A stretch of 64,000 bases of DNA from Dulcicalothrix desertica PCC 7102 (GTDB lineage: Bacteria > Cyanobacteriota > Cyanobacteriia > Cyanobacteriales > Nostocaceae): assembly GCF_003991905.1 (NCBI RefSeq), contig NZ_RSCL01000004.1:397934-461933 (forward strand), written 5' to 3'. The notes beneath the pieces were generated by a model. It searched no databases. It was not told the DNA's origin and was given only the letters and a program-made list of their open reading frames with translations. Below are positions 56,048-64,000 of the stretch, in pieces (position 1 is the stretch's first letter; each line of letters begins with the position of its first letter). A program made the position numbers and the translations under genes.

Positions 56048-56305
56048 ATGTCAGACAAACATTGTGATTGCGGTCGTTGCCATTGCTGTAATGGTTATGT
56101 ACAAGATGCAAAAAATCCAAATAGATATGTGAATTTAGAAACGGGACAAGAGCGTAAGTTAGATAAGAAAAAGTGGAAATTAGATTGGCTAATCTTATGG
56201 TTTTTGATTGCCTTGTTTTTTACACACTATGTTAAATTTGAGCCAGTTACAAATCCTAAAATTCCTAATCCACCTCGACAAAGTTCTCGCAGTTTAGTTA
56301 ATTAG
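56048..56305 (+). CDS. Small cysteine-rich membrane protein
   Basis: An 85-residue protein. The N-terminal cluster of five Cys (CDCGRCHCCNG) could bind zinc or iron, or be lipid- or metal-linked. One membrane helix (LDWLILWFLIALFFTHY) follows a basic stretch (KLDKKKWK), and the tail is polar. GGAGG is optimally placed ahead of the ATG. No family recognised. Confidence 0.65.
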   Translation: MSDKHCDCGRCHCCNGYVQDAKNPNRYVNLETGQERKLDKKKWKLDWLILWFLIALFFTHYVKFEPVTNPKIPNPPRQSSRSLVN

Positions 56306-56470
56306 AGGTTTGCATGGTTGGGTTAACACCCAACCTACGATAAAAAATTTCAAATTTATTTCGATATTTTAAACTTATATACTTTAAGCTAATCGATATC
56401 ATAAATAAATATTAGTTAAAGTTAATTTACCATAGTTTACAATTTATGATACATATACACTTAAACAAAA

Positions 56471-56872
56471 ATGGCTGACATTGTAGATATTGCTGTTGGT
56501 GCAGGTTCATTCTCGACTCTTGTTACAGCTGTTCAAGCAGCGGGTTTAGTAGAAACACTTAAGAGTCCTGGTCCATTCACTGTATTTGCACCTAATGATG
56601 ATGCTTTTGCCAAATTACCACCAGGGACTATAACGACTTTAGTGCAAAATATTCCTCAGTTAACACGTATTCTCAAGTATCACGTTGTACCAGGTAAATT
56701 GACGAAAGCGGACTTAGCTAATCTTGGAACCGTTACTTCCGTAGAAGGTTCAACAATCAATATTAATTGTGCTGACGGATTTGAGGTAAAAAATGCCACT
56801 GTATTAGCAGCAGATATTGATGCTGATAATGGTGTAATTCATGTTATAGATACAGTCATTCTCATGGGTTAA
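56471..56872 (+). CDS. Fasciclin-domain protein
   Basis: A 133-residue single fasciclin (FAS1) domain. The H1 and H2 motifs are clear: [15 protein letters not shown] and HVIDTVILM near the end, with the YH segment ([11 protein letters not shown]) between. FAS1 proteins are adhesion modules usually exported; this one has no signal peptide, a known variant in cyanobacteria. Intact and monocistronic. Confidence 0.92.
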   Translation: MADIVDIAVGAGSFSTLVTAVQAAGLVETLKSPGPFTVFAPNDDAFAKLPPGTITTLVQNIPQLTRILKYHVVPGKLTKADLANLGTVTSVEGSTININCADGFEVKNATVLAADIDADNGVIHVIDTVILMG

Positions 56873-57084
56873 TAAAGATTTATGTAGAGGAGCGTAGTAA
56901 TACTCTCCTCATTGTTTATATTGCGTTATAAAATGTGGAAGGCATGGTGATTTGCCTCGAAAGCATGTAAATTAAAATTTTAGAGAAACTTAAGTAAATT
57001 TTAATTATTACTAGTCTTTATTTGCATTGCTTTTGAACAAAACAACCGAAAACTTATAGTAATTTAAAACTACTGCAACAATTA

Positions 57085-57423
57085 ATGCTTGACTTAAACA
57101 CGTTATCTGAATTTTCTCGCGCGAATTGTATAAGTATTTGCGCGTTTCTAGTGCCAGCAAATCTCATTGCAACATCGCTGACAATGATTCTTGTTTTCAT
57201 ACATCGTCAACGTTTATCACAGCAAGTAGGACAAGCATGTGGAATTGCTAGCTTTTTTGCTGTAACCATGATACTACATGTATATACCTGGTTTGAAGTA
57301 GGTATAGTCAGACCGCAAACTTTTATACTGCTATTACTAGCTATTAGTTGTTTACTAACAAACATCGTCGCAGTTTGGTTACATCATCGCTTGGTGAAAG
57401 TAGTGCTGAGTGCTGAGTGCTGA
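57085..57423 (+). CDS. Small three-helix membrane protein with repeat-encoded tail
   Basis: A 112-residue protein with three hydrophobic helices (about 18-40, 52-70, 75-97). The last residues (VVLSAEC) and the stop are read from a TGCTGAG heptamer array, so the natural C terminus may have been longer or different. Unknown function. Confidence 0.55.
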   Translation: MLDLNTLSEFSRANCISICAFLVPANLIATSLTMILVFIHRQRLSQQVGQACGIASFFAVTMILHVYTWFEVGIVRPQTFILLLLAISCLLTNIVAVWLHHRLVKVVLSAEC

Positions 57424-57431
57424 GTAGTGAG
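57403..57431. repeat. STRR heptamer units (GTGCTGA) at the 3' end of the membrane-protein gene
   Basis: Three units of GTGCTGA, then GTAGTGA. They provide the stop codon of the 57085 gene. Confidence 0.7.
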
Positions 57432-57434
57432 TTT

Positions 57435-57781
57435 TTAGTGTTGGGAACATTGATAATGTTGTAATGCAGGTTGTGGAGTGGATACAGTATTAAAGGCAAT
57501 TAATTCGATTCCACCGTCTGCATCTACACCAAATCCTTGAGCTTCGATAAGTTGATGGGAATTTTGATAACAATTTCGATAATTCTGAGTGTAACTTCGA
57601 TTTTGGTTATTTTGACCTCGGCGCCTTGAGATATCACGCATATCATTCCAAGTGGTTTCGCTTCGGAGAGAGTTGCTAGGGTTTGCAGGTATTTCACCAC
57701 GTCCACTAACTATAAAGCGATTTTTTAATCATGATGCTGTACAAGCAGAAGCTATTGGTTGAAATTTAAAAACATATTCTG
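57435..57781 (-). pseudogene. Remnant of a filamentous-haemagglutinin-type exoprotein (3' end)
   Basis: The minus-strand frame ending at 57435 reads FIVSGRGEIPANPSN ... LIEAQGFGVDADGGIEL, the characteristic C-terminal end of cyanobacterial two-partner-secretion proteins. A TGA lies just upstream (57729-57731); before it the family text continues (QPIASACTAS). The rest of the large gene is gone. Its end lies next to a STRR array. Confidence 0.6.
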
Positions 57782-58064
57782 TATAGCAATGATGTATATG
57801 AATTAATTAGTTTTTATAAAATACTGATGATTTATTCTTGAGTAATAATAAATTATTGATTGAGTATTTTACTTTATATTAGCCTATAAGTTGAAGGAAG
57901 TTTTATCATACCTAGAGAAATTACTGAAAAACGTTTTTATCTCTTGTAGAACAGCCCTTCTTTGCCTGTGTTATCAGGCACTTGATACAACATTTGTCAG
58001 GCGGGACGCCTGACCCACAAGAATGGTGTCAGCATAATACAAAAATAATACTAAAAAATACAAA

Positions 58065-58082
58065 TGTGAACCACGGTTCACA
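58065..58082. repeat. Palindrome TGTGAACC-AC-GGTTCACA, copy 2
   Basis: Identical core to 16704-16721; here the arms extend to AAATGTGAACC / GGTTCACATTT. Confidence 0.6.
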
Positions 58083-58265
58083 TTTAGCAAAATAGTTTAA
58101 GTGTACTTTTCAGCCTAAAGGAATATTTTTATACCAAAATTATGTATATCGGGGTAACATTTCATAACTAGTTAAGTTTGCTGCTTTTCGGGCTAAACCT
58201 TAGTAAAAGGAAAGCGAGTGAGACTTACTCTGGTAAACATTAGGTGAAATGGTATTACTACTTAT

Positions 58266-58293
58266 ACCCCTGGTTAAAATACCAGGGGTTTTC
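58266..58293 (+). terminator. Intrinsic terminator without an upstream gene
   Basis: Stem ACCCCTGGT / ACCAGGGGT with a six-base loop and TTTTC on the plus strand. No plus-strand gene ends nearby, so it could close a small RNA. Confidence 0.65.
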
Positions 58294-58311
58294 ATATTGA
58301 CCGAAATTACC

Positions 58312-58992
58312 TTATTCTCTTTGTGGAACCGGAGCAGGTTGAATAGGAGTAGTCTCGAAAGTACGATTGAACTGATTTGGTTGATTAGGTGGCAGTACTG
58401 GCGTATTTACAGGAGTAGGATTCCCTGGTCCGAATGAAGGTAAAAGCCCACCGAGTCTATCGCTAGCATCGATACAGGTGTCCATTGCTTGAAGTGCTGA
58501 GTAATCAATTTCACGACGTATCCCAACTACGCAAGATGCAAACCTAACTGGTAGTAAGCTACGACTACAATAGTTGAAAACTGATGGGTCGAAAGAATCT
58601 CTTTTGCTCGTACTAATGTTAACAACGCAAGTTGCTAAATCTTCAGGACGACGTGCAGAGCGACAAGAAGGAAGAATATCAGTAGCAGCAACCTGAGTTT
58701 GTCGTTGAATTCGAGTCACACAATTAGAAAAGTCTCTTGGACGGAGTACCGCAGCGCAATTTTGTGAAGCAGCTTCGGGGGTAATACCCAGTCTCAGCAG
58801 TCTTCCTGCACAAGCACGGTAATCACTACCAAAAGTACTTGATTGTATTTGACCCATAGCTGGCAAAGTAAAAACAGAAGAAAACCAGCCAGTGATAGCT
58901 AGTACGCTTGCAAGACTGGTAGTATATTTACCTTTCTTCAATAATTTAAACATTTTAATAAATCCCCAAACACCCAACTTATGGTATCGCAT
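58312..58992 (-). CDS. Exported cysteine-repeat protein
   Basis: A protein of about 226 residues, probably starting at the second methionine (MFKLLKK, 58953), with a signal peptide (SVLAITGWFSSVFTLPAMGQ). The mature domain has eight evenly spaced cysteines in four pairs (CAGRLLRLGITPEAASQNC; CVTRIQR; CVVNIST; YCSRSL), each unit about 35-40 residues, suggesting a disulfide-rich repeat fold. A Pro-rich tail (PVNTPVLPPNQPNQF) ends it. The family is cyanobacterial and of unknown function. Confidence 0.7.
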   Translation of the reverse strand: MRYHKLGVWGFIKMFKLLKKGKYTTSLASVLAITGWFSSVFTLPAMGQIQSSTFGSDYRACAGRLLRLGITPEAASQNCAAVLRPRDFSNCVTRIQRQTQVAATDILPSCRSARRPEDLATCVVNISTSKRDSFDPSVFNYCSRSLLPVRFASCVVGIRREIDYSALQAMDTCIDASDRLGGLLPSFGPGNPTPVNTPVLPPNQPNQFNRTFETTPIQPAPVPQRE

Positions 58993-59108
58993 TTAGAGGA
59001 AGGGGGAGGGGTTTAAGGGCTAATTCATAATTCCCTATTCCCTATTTCCAATTTCCATTTATAATTAAATGTCTGAGTAAAATTTAAACAGGATTACAGT
59101 ACTGAACC

Positions 59109-59717
59109 ATGTCCCGATATAGAGGACCTCGTTTAAGAGTCACCCGCCGCTTAGGCGAATTGCCAGGATTAAGTCGTAAAAGTGCCCGTCGTGCTTATCC
59201 ACCTGGTCAGCACGGTCAGAACCGCAAGAAGCGTTCTGAATATGCTGTGCGTTTGGAAGAAAAGCAGAAGCTTCGTTTTAATTACGGTGTTACCGAAAAA
59301 CAGTTGTTGCGTTACGTGCGTAAAGCAAGACGTGTAACCGGTTCAACCGGACAAGTGCTACTGCAATTACTAGAAATGCGCTTGGATAATACAATATTCC
59401 GTTTAGGTATGGCGCCTACCATTCCTGCTGCTCGACAATTAGTTAATCACGGTCATGTATTAATCAATGGACGTGAAGTTAACATTGCCAGTTACCAGTG
59501 CCGTCCCGGTGAGGTTATTAGTGTCCGTAATAACGACCGCTCAAAGAAACTTGTGGAAGCTAATTTGCAATACCCAGGTTTGGCAAACCTCCCTAGCCAT
59601 TTGGAGTTTGACAAAAACAAACTTGAAGGCAAGGTCAATGCTGTTGTTGAGCGCGAATGGGTGGCGCTACAAATTAATGAACTACTGGTCGTTGAGTACT
59701 ACTCACGTCAAGCATAA
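59109..59717 (+). CDS. rpsD: 30S ribosomal protein S4
   Basis: A 202-residue protein with the typical start ([19 protein letters not shown]), the S4 RNA-binding fold ([29 protein letters not shown]) and VEYYSR at the end. Primary 16S rRNA binding protein. The gene stands alone here, not in the alpha operon. Confidence 0.98.
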   Translation: MSRYRGPRLRVTRRLGELPGLSRKSARRAYPPGQHGQNRKKRSEYAVRLEEKQKLRFNYGVTEKQLLRYVRKARRVTGSTGQVLLQLLEMRLDNTIFRLGMAPTIPAARQLVNHGHVLINGREVNIASYQCRPGEVISVRNNDRSKKLVEANLQYPGLANLPSHLEFDKNKLEGKVNAVVEREWVALQINELLVVEYYSRQA

Positions 59718-59726
59718 AACAGTTAC

Positions 59727-59801
59727 GAGTGCTGAGTTCTGAGTGCTGAGTAGTAATATTGTATTTTACTCAGCACTCAGCACTTTCCACTCAGCACTGT
59801 T
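59727..59801. repeat. Inverted STRR heptamers between convergent rpsD and moaA
   Basis: GAGTGCTGAGTTCTGAGTG runs into CTCAGCACTCAGCACTTTCC on the other side of a short AT spacer. The opposing arrays can form a long hairpin and probably separate the two transcripts. Confidence 0.65.
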
Positions 59802-60824
59802 TTACCCTCCTATTTGCGACATGGTGCGGCTGTAATTGCCTGTCGCAGTTCCGGAATAACGTTGTTTAAAGTTTATTTCAGATTTTACCGTCAATAATTC
59901 TTGTAGCTGCTCTCGCAATTTGGTAATGCTGATACCGCTGCGGAGAGCAGTTTTTAAATCGATTTGACCCGTTTCGTTTAGTAAACAAGGACGTAACCAA
60001 CCGTCAGCAGAAAGTCTAACTCGGTTACATTTATCGCAAAAGCATTCTGACATTTGGCTAATAAATCCTAATGTACCTTTGGCGCCAGGTATTTGAAAGA
60101 CATCCGCAGGGCCATTACCACGAACTTGACTTTCGGTCAGTCCCCAACGTGCGCGAATTTGCTGACGTAATTCTTCAGAAGCTACCCAACCTTTATTTCC
60201 AAATAAATCACCATTCCCAACTGGCATAAATTCAATAAATCTGACATGCCATTGTTTGTCAAGAGTTAAGGCTGCTAAATCTAATACTTCGTGGTCATTA
60301 ACACCAGGTATTACCACTACATTTAACTTCAACGGGTCAAAGCCTACATTATACGCAGCTTGAATACCATCCCAAACTTGGCGCCACTTCGAGCGTCCAC
60401 GATTACCGATAATTTGGTTAAATGTATCTTCTTCTAAAGAATCTAAGCTAATATTAATCCTTCTTAAACCAGCATTATACAGGTCTTGAGCTATTGGTGC
60501 CAGTAAAAAACCATTAGTTGTCATCGATAAATCTTGCGTTTCTGGCAAAGAGGCAATTCTTTTTACAAGCTCAACAACGTGCGGACGCAATAAAGGTTCA
60601 CCACCAGTTAAACGAAAGCGGGTAAACCCAACTGGAATAAAAACTTCTTTAATCAGAATTAGTAACTCTTCATTCGTTAATAAATTTTGTTTAAGTATAT
60701 AATCTAACTCCGCTCCCTCCGGCATACAGTAATGACACCGGAAATTACAACGGTCAACCAAACTAATTCGCAAATAATCTACTTGATTCATCTTTAACAT
60801 TTTGCTTATACTGTCTATAGACAC
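59802..60824 (-). CDS. moaA: GTP 3',8-cyclase MoaA
   Basis: A 340-residue radical SAM enzyme of molybdenum cofactor biosynthesis. The N-terminal cluster C-x3-C-x2-C ([12 protein letters not shown]) and the C-terminal cluster ([10 protein letters not shown] ... RPCL) are complete, as is the GG C terminus (SQIGG). It converts GTP to 3',8-cH2GTP. Terminal motif intact; no neighbouring moa gene. Confidence 0.97.
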   Translation of the reverse strand: MSIDSISKMLKMNQVDYLRISLVDRCNFRCHYCMPEGAELDYILKQNLLTNEELLILIKEVFIPVGFTRFRLTGGEPLLRPHVVELVKRIASLPETQDLSMTTNGFLLAPIAQDLYNAGLRRINISLDSLEEDTFNQIIGNRGRSKWRQVWDGIQAAYNVGFDPLKLNVVVIPGVNDHEVLDLAALTLDKQWHVRFIEFMPVGNGDLFGNKGWVASEELRQQIRARWGLTESQVRGNGPADVFQIPGAKGTLGFISQMSECFCDKCNRVRLSADGWLRPCLLNETGQIDLKTALRSGISITKLREQLQELLTVKSEINFKQRYSGTATGNYSRTMSQIGG

Positions 60825-61017
60825 TTTGTACTTATTTTGTCAAGATATTAAACACTTATTTTTGGAGTCTCTATACTAATACTCTTTTAAGTTAGCGTGG
60901 AATTATCTAAAATCTCTCTTCAAAAAAGCATACATAGTGCAAATCAACTTCTGGGCAAGCAAAAATATTATGAATCAAAGTTAACTCATTTTTGAGTATT
61001 ATTTTTCACAAAGGCAA

Positions 61018-61045
61018 GTAGAGACCGAATTAATTCTGTCTCTAC
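61018..61045. repeat. GTAGAGAC-type palindrome
   Basis: GTAGAGACCGAAT / ATTCTGTCTCTAC type arms, just after the 3' end of the protease gene (minus strand). Probably its transcription stop. Confidence 0.55.
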
Positions 61046-61062
61046 GCGCAGAGAATTTGCTA

Positions 61063-61989
61063 TTATTTATTACTTAAAGACTCTTGAATGGTAGAAATCT
61101 TCACAGCAAAGTTGGTAATGTCTTGTCCTGTGCGAAGATTTTTAGCTTCAGCATTATTTAAAGCTACAATATAAGGGTCGCCGTTTATTACACCAATAAT
61201 GGCGCCACCACTGGAACCACCGGCTGTAGAACAATCGTGTAGTAAAAAGCCAGAATCTTCTTTAAGAATACTGCACCCTGCTTCATAAGAAGCTGTCCAA
61301 CCTTTACCAGCACTAAAATAATTTTTATATTTCTCAGTTGGGAAGTCACCTGAATAACCAACAAAAAAGAAAGCTTTCGGATTTTGAGTGAGTGTATTAG
61401 TAGGTATAGATTTTAATCCTAAATAACCATATTTACGACCTAAAGGCTGATTGATTTTCATTATCGCCCAGTCGTTAGAACTTATACCACTACCATCCTT
61501 AAAATTTGTACCGTAAATAACCTGCTCAACTTCTGCCACATCTTGAAATCTTTTATCAATCACATTGGGCATAAATAAAATTTGCTTACTTAATTCACCC
61601 GTTTCTGGATCAATTACACAGTGAGCGTTAGTTAAAACCAAATTCTCAGCAATTAAACTACCCGTACAATGATAGCTTTTAGCATCCGCAGTAGTTCCTT
61701 GAATTCGACCTATTGCCGACCAAGGGTATTTTCTACTTAACATTGGAATACGGTTATCAATACCTGTAGGAATTCCTCTAGAACCACCTTCATTCGGCTT
61801 TGTCGAACGTCCTAAATTTTGAGGTACAAAAGGTTTACTAGCTGCTTCTAAGGTAATATTACCTGCTTGTTTTGAACTAATAAACTGTGGTGTAATGCTT
61901 TGCTTAGTTTGTGCTTGTACTGATATTGCTGTCATCGCACTTATAATTCCAGTTAAAAACAGCGCAGTATATTTCTTGCTAATTATCAT
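61063..61989 (-). CDS. Trypsin-like serine protease, exported
   Basis: A 308-residue protein with a signal peptide (LFLTGIISAMTAISVQAQ) and an S1 domain: His in LTNAHC, Asp in SSNDWAIMK, Ser in GGSSGGA. Two disulfide-type Cys pairs (HCTG/HC; GC/DC) are visible. It resembles V8/glutamyl-endopeptidase-like S1B proteins. Its target is unknown. Confidence 0.85.
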   Translation of the reverse strand: MIISKKYTALFLTGIISAMTAISVQAQTKQSITPQFISSKQAGNITLEAASKPFVPQNLGRSTKPNEGGSRGIPTGIDNRIPMLSRKYPWSAIGRIQGTTADAKSYHCTGSLIAENLVLTNAHCVIDPETGELSKQILFMPNVIDKRFQDVAEVEQVIYGTNFKDGSGISSNDWAIMKINQPLGRKYGYLGLKSIPTNTLTQNPKAFFFVGYSGDFPTEKYKNYFSAGKGWTASYEAGCSILKEDSGFLLHDCSTAGGSSGGAIIGVINGDPYIVALNNAEAKNLRTGQDITNFAVKISTIQESLSNK

Positions 61990-62293
61990 CGTCCGCTCCG
62001 AAATTACACTAAGATTACAACAAAGCTAAAATAATCATAAACCAGGTTATTTATCACTAATACAGGCAATAATTAACACAAAATGTCTGTAATTTGATTT
62101 ATTAAAAACGTGATAAACATAACACTTTGGTCACGTATAGATTATTGCATCATTATCAGTACGATTATAAAAAATTTGTGATTATTTTATTTTTCACCCA
62201 TTAAGTCATTGAAACTCAACACTAAACTATATTTCAGGCGCCGGATTACTTATGCATATTAATACGACGCTCTGGCTCGCTTGAGCAATAACT
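61990..62293. other. 304-base region upstream of the protease gene
   Basis: AT-rich; one GGCGCCGG site near 62238. No gene recognised. Confidence 0.4.
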
Positions 62294-64000
62294 TTATTGC
62301 CATTCGCCTTGCACAGTAAAACCAGCCCAGTAATAAGGACTTCGCCATTCAGGGTTCTCCCATAATTTCTTCTGAGCCGCGCGCAGAGCATTTGCAGGCG
62401 TTTTATTTTGCTGTAGCATTTCCTTATAGAATTCCTGCATTAATACTGATGTGCCTTGATCATTAACATTCCATAGCGATACTACAAGACGCTTGCCACC
62501 AGCATACATTAACCCGCGCGTCAATCCTACCAAGCCTTCACCGCTAACATCTTTACCAAGTCCCGTTTCACAGGCACTTAAAACTATTAACTCTGCTGGA
62601 TAGTCAAGATTGAATAAATAACCTAAGCGCAAGTAACCAGGTATTGATTCACCTTTTTTATCAACTAAGGAAAGTACAATTCCTGATAACTCTGGATTTT
62701 CATAATTTACAAAGCCGTGGGTTGCGAAATGTATAATGCGAAATTGATTTACCTCACTGCTGGTTGCCCAAGTATAGTTAGCATCAAAGCCCATTGCCTG
62801 CATACGAGAAGATGCTGGTATCAGGTTTAATATTCCTTGTGCTTCTGTAAATGTACCTTGAAGTCTATCGAAACCGGAACGCTTTAGACTTTTGGTAGAT
62901 TTTTCAAGGTCTGAATTCTGTAGTACTAATTCTGGACCTAATTGATTATTATCAGGTTTTCCTGTAACTCGTTCGTCAGTGGGACTATATACAGGGTCGG
63001 CAAAAATAGCTAACGCTTTTGGTGCCAATGGACGTGTTGCGAGTTTTTGACGTTGGATAGCAAGCGTTGATGCTGAGGGCAAGTTGATGATTTCATGGTT
63101 AAGCATTAATGGTTGATAATTACGAATTTGGTTAGGGTCAGGTAATGCAGCAAACGGAACATCTTGTAATGCACCATCTCCTACAATTACTAATCGCTTT
63201 CCAGGCAATTTATCAGCAACAGGCGCCAGTATAATCTTGCTAAATTCGTTTGATGCTTGAATAACTTCTGGTGGTATGCTATCGGGTATTAGTACGCCAC
63301 TTCTGAATTTACTCGCTGCTGTTTCGATTTGTTGGCGCCCAGGTAATACATAACTAGAAAGTGAATTTTGAGTTACTGCCCACAAATAACTACGTTCTTC
63401 ACCCAAAGAATATTCGAGTAGAACAGTATCTTTATCAAGCAATTTTTGGATTTGCGGAAGTTGCAGAATGTCTCTTCCTAACTTTGGCTTAAGAACTTTT
63501 TCACGGTCTGGGTTTTGCGCGCGGATTTTGGCGTTAACTTCTTCTTGTTCTTTAATAATATTAGTAATTTCTTTTTGAGTTGCTGCAATAAGTTCTAGTG
63601 GTTGTTGCGGCTGGTTTAAATATTGTGATAATAGTGTTTCGGCATCATCGCGTTTGGAAACTAAACGCTCTTCAGCTTCTATAAGGGATGGGTCAATACC
63701 TTTACAAATATCTGCCTTAGCTTGCTTTAAAAGTTCAACTAAACCCCGCGCTTGAGAACGTTCGGAGGTGTAAAGTGCTAATGCATCATAACCTCTCGTA
63801 GGGTTCTTCTTATGCAGCTCCATTAATAAATCTATGTTAAATTTGTAATAATTTTGTACAGAAGCAAAATAAGCACTTTGGTCATCAGTATTAGTATAAG
63901 TTCTGCGTAAATCCTCAATTAACTTAATTGCGTACTGAATACTTTTATATGATTTGTCTAAATTGCCCTGACTGCGTTCTAACAAAGCAATATGACCAAG
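62294..64000 (-). CDS. CHAT-domain protein (5' partial)
   Basis: Open to the window end, so the start lies outside; the first codons seen are LGHIALLERSQGN, part of a TPR array. Residues to about 80 (in-window) are TPR, then a long coiled-coil linker and the CHAT caspase-like protease with catalytic His in IIHFATHGF and Cys in VLSACETGLG. The last block GLMYAGGKRLVVSLWNV completes the fold. Such TPR-CHAT proteins act in conflict and signalling, often activated by a neighbour; none is visible in the window. Confidence 0.9.
   Translation of the reverse strand, partial: LGHIALLERSQGNLDKSYKSIQYAIKLIEDLRRTYTNTDDQSAYFASVQNYYKFNIDLLMELHKKNPTRGYDALALYTSERSQARGLVELLKQAKADICKGIDPSLIEAEERLVSKRDDAETLLSQYLNQPQQPLELIAATQKEITNIIKEQEEVNAKIRAQNPDREKVLKPKLGRDILQLPQIQKLLDKDTVLLEYSLGEERSYLWAVTQNSLSSYVLPGRQQIETAASKFRSGVLIPDSIPPEVIQASNEFSKIILAPVADKLPGKRLVIVGDGALQDVPFAALPDPNQIRNYQPLMLNHEIINLPSASTLAIQRQKLATRPLAPKALAIFADPVYSPTDERVTGKPDNNQLGPELVLQNSDLEKSTKSLKRSGFDRLQGTFTEAQGILNLIPASSRMQAMGFDANYTWATSSEVNQFRIIHFATHGFVNYENPELSGIVLSLVDKKGESIPGYLRLGYLFNLDYPAELIVLSACETGLGKDVSGEGLVGLTRGLMYAGGKRLVVSLWNVNDQGTSVLMQEFYKEMLQQNKTPANALRAAQKKLWENPEWRSPYYWAGFTVQGEWQ

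Larger units (their letters stand above)
57782..58311. other. 530-base region with palindromes and orphan terminator
   Basis: Contains a CAGGCGGGACGCCTGACCCAC palindrome (about 57999), the TGTGAACC palindrome copy 2 and an intrinsic terminator (58266-58292) that does not follow any gene. No protein-coding signal seen. Confidence 0.5.

Noticed and set aside
55947-56132. 61-codon frame overlapping the Cys-rich protein
   Set aside because: The overlapping frame at 56048 has a perfect RBS and the better protein.
57524-57706. 60-codon minus-strand frame
   Set aside because: Overlaps the exoprotein remnant in another frame; the remnant reading is supported by family text.
1-64000. tRNA, rRNA or CRISPR arrays
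   Set aside because: I found no cloverleaf-like sequence with GTTCGA, no rRNA, and no regularly spaced direct repeats with unique spacers; the tandem repeats seen are short STRR units.

Overview
The window comes from a cyanobacterium, most likely a filamentous Nostocales-type strain. This rests on an Hlip with a high-light promoter box, NDH-1 subunit NdhD, a group 1 SigA, a two-domain histidine phosphatase, CHAT and STAND/TPR proteins, a relic of a two-partner-secretion exoprotein, heptamer STRR repeats and many short intergenic palindromes. The genome is AT-rich. It is peppered with the hexamer palindrome GGCGCC (about 110 copies by my hand scan, roughly one per 600 bases, in all reading frames). 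I saw no copy of the usual cyanobacterial HIP1 octamer GCGATCGC. I could not check the exact species.

Layout. 1-6.5 kb: exopolysaccharide or cell-surface genes (partial GT2, O-antigen-ligase-like polymerase, membrane-anchored beta-propeller, GT4). 6.8-14.7 kb: a TolC-type outer membrane protein with a frameshifted tail, an MntA/HepT toxin-antitoxin pair, an SDR lacking its catalytic tyrosine, a large P-type cation ATPase, a polysaccharide deacetylase and an XRE regulator. 14.9-16.6 kb: a run of small exported proteins and one truncated relative. 16.7-25.9 kb: a PIN protein, MltA, a quinone-oxidoreductase-like MDR, a pentapeptide-repeat/HhH/membrane fusion, an Rpn remnant, ArgB and a TPR protein. 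26-36 kb: core genes (receiver protein, gyrase/topo IV A subunit, Hlip, SigA, NdhD, SfsA) with a 1.7-kb gene-poor gap. 36-43.7 kb: a PhyH-type dioxygenase, a TPR protein, an S9 peptidase and an SLH-GHL10 protein. 43.8-49.5 kb: an accessory island on the minus strand with two cytosine-5 methyltransferases. Between them lie a RuBisCO-like protein, a truncated small gene, a restriction-endonuclease gene broken by an in-frame stop and a 29-codon ORF. 49.6-64 kb: a dihydroorotase homologue lacking metal ligands, a double phosphatase, a broken STAND/TPR gene, small exported proteins, a fasciclin protein, RpsD, MoaA, a trypsin-like protease and a partial CHAT protein.

How it works together. Housekeeping genes are mostly monocistronic and separated by palindromic repeats or terminators. 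Conflict and defence genes show heavy decay: the nuclease has a nonsense codon, the STAND/TPR gene has a nonsense codon and a frameshift, and the exoprotein and Rpn genes are remnants. The methyltransferases have stayed open. The most distinctive signals are the GGCGCC enrichment and the methyltransferase island. A link between them is my inference and can be tested by methylome mapping.
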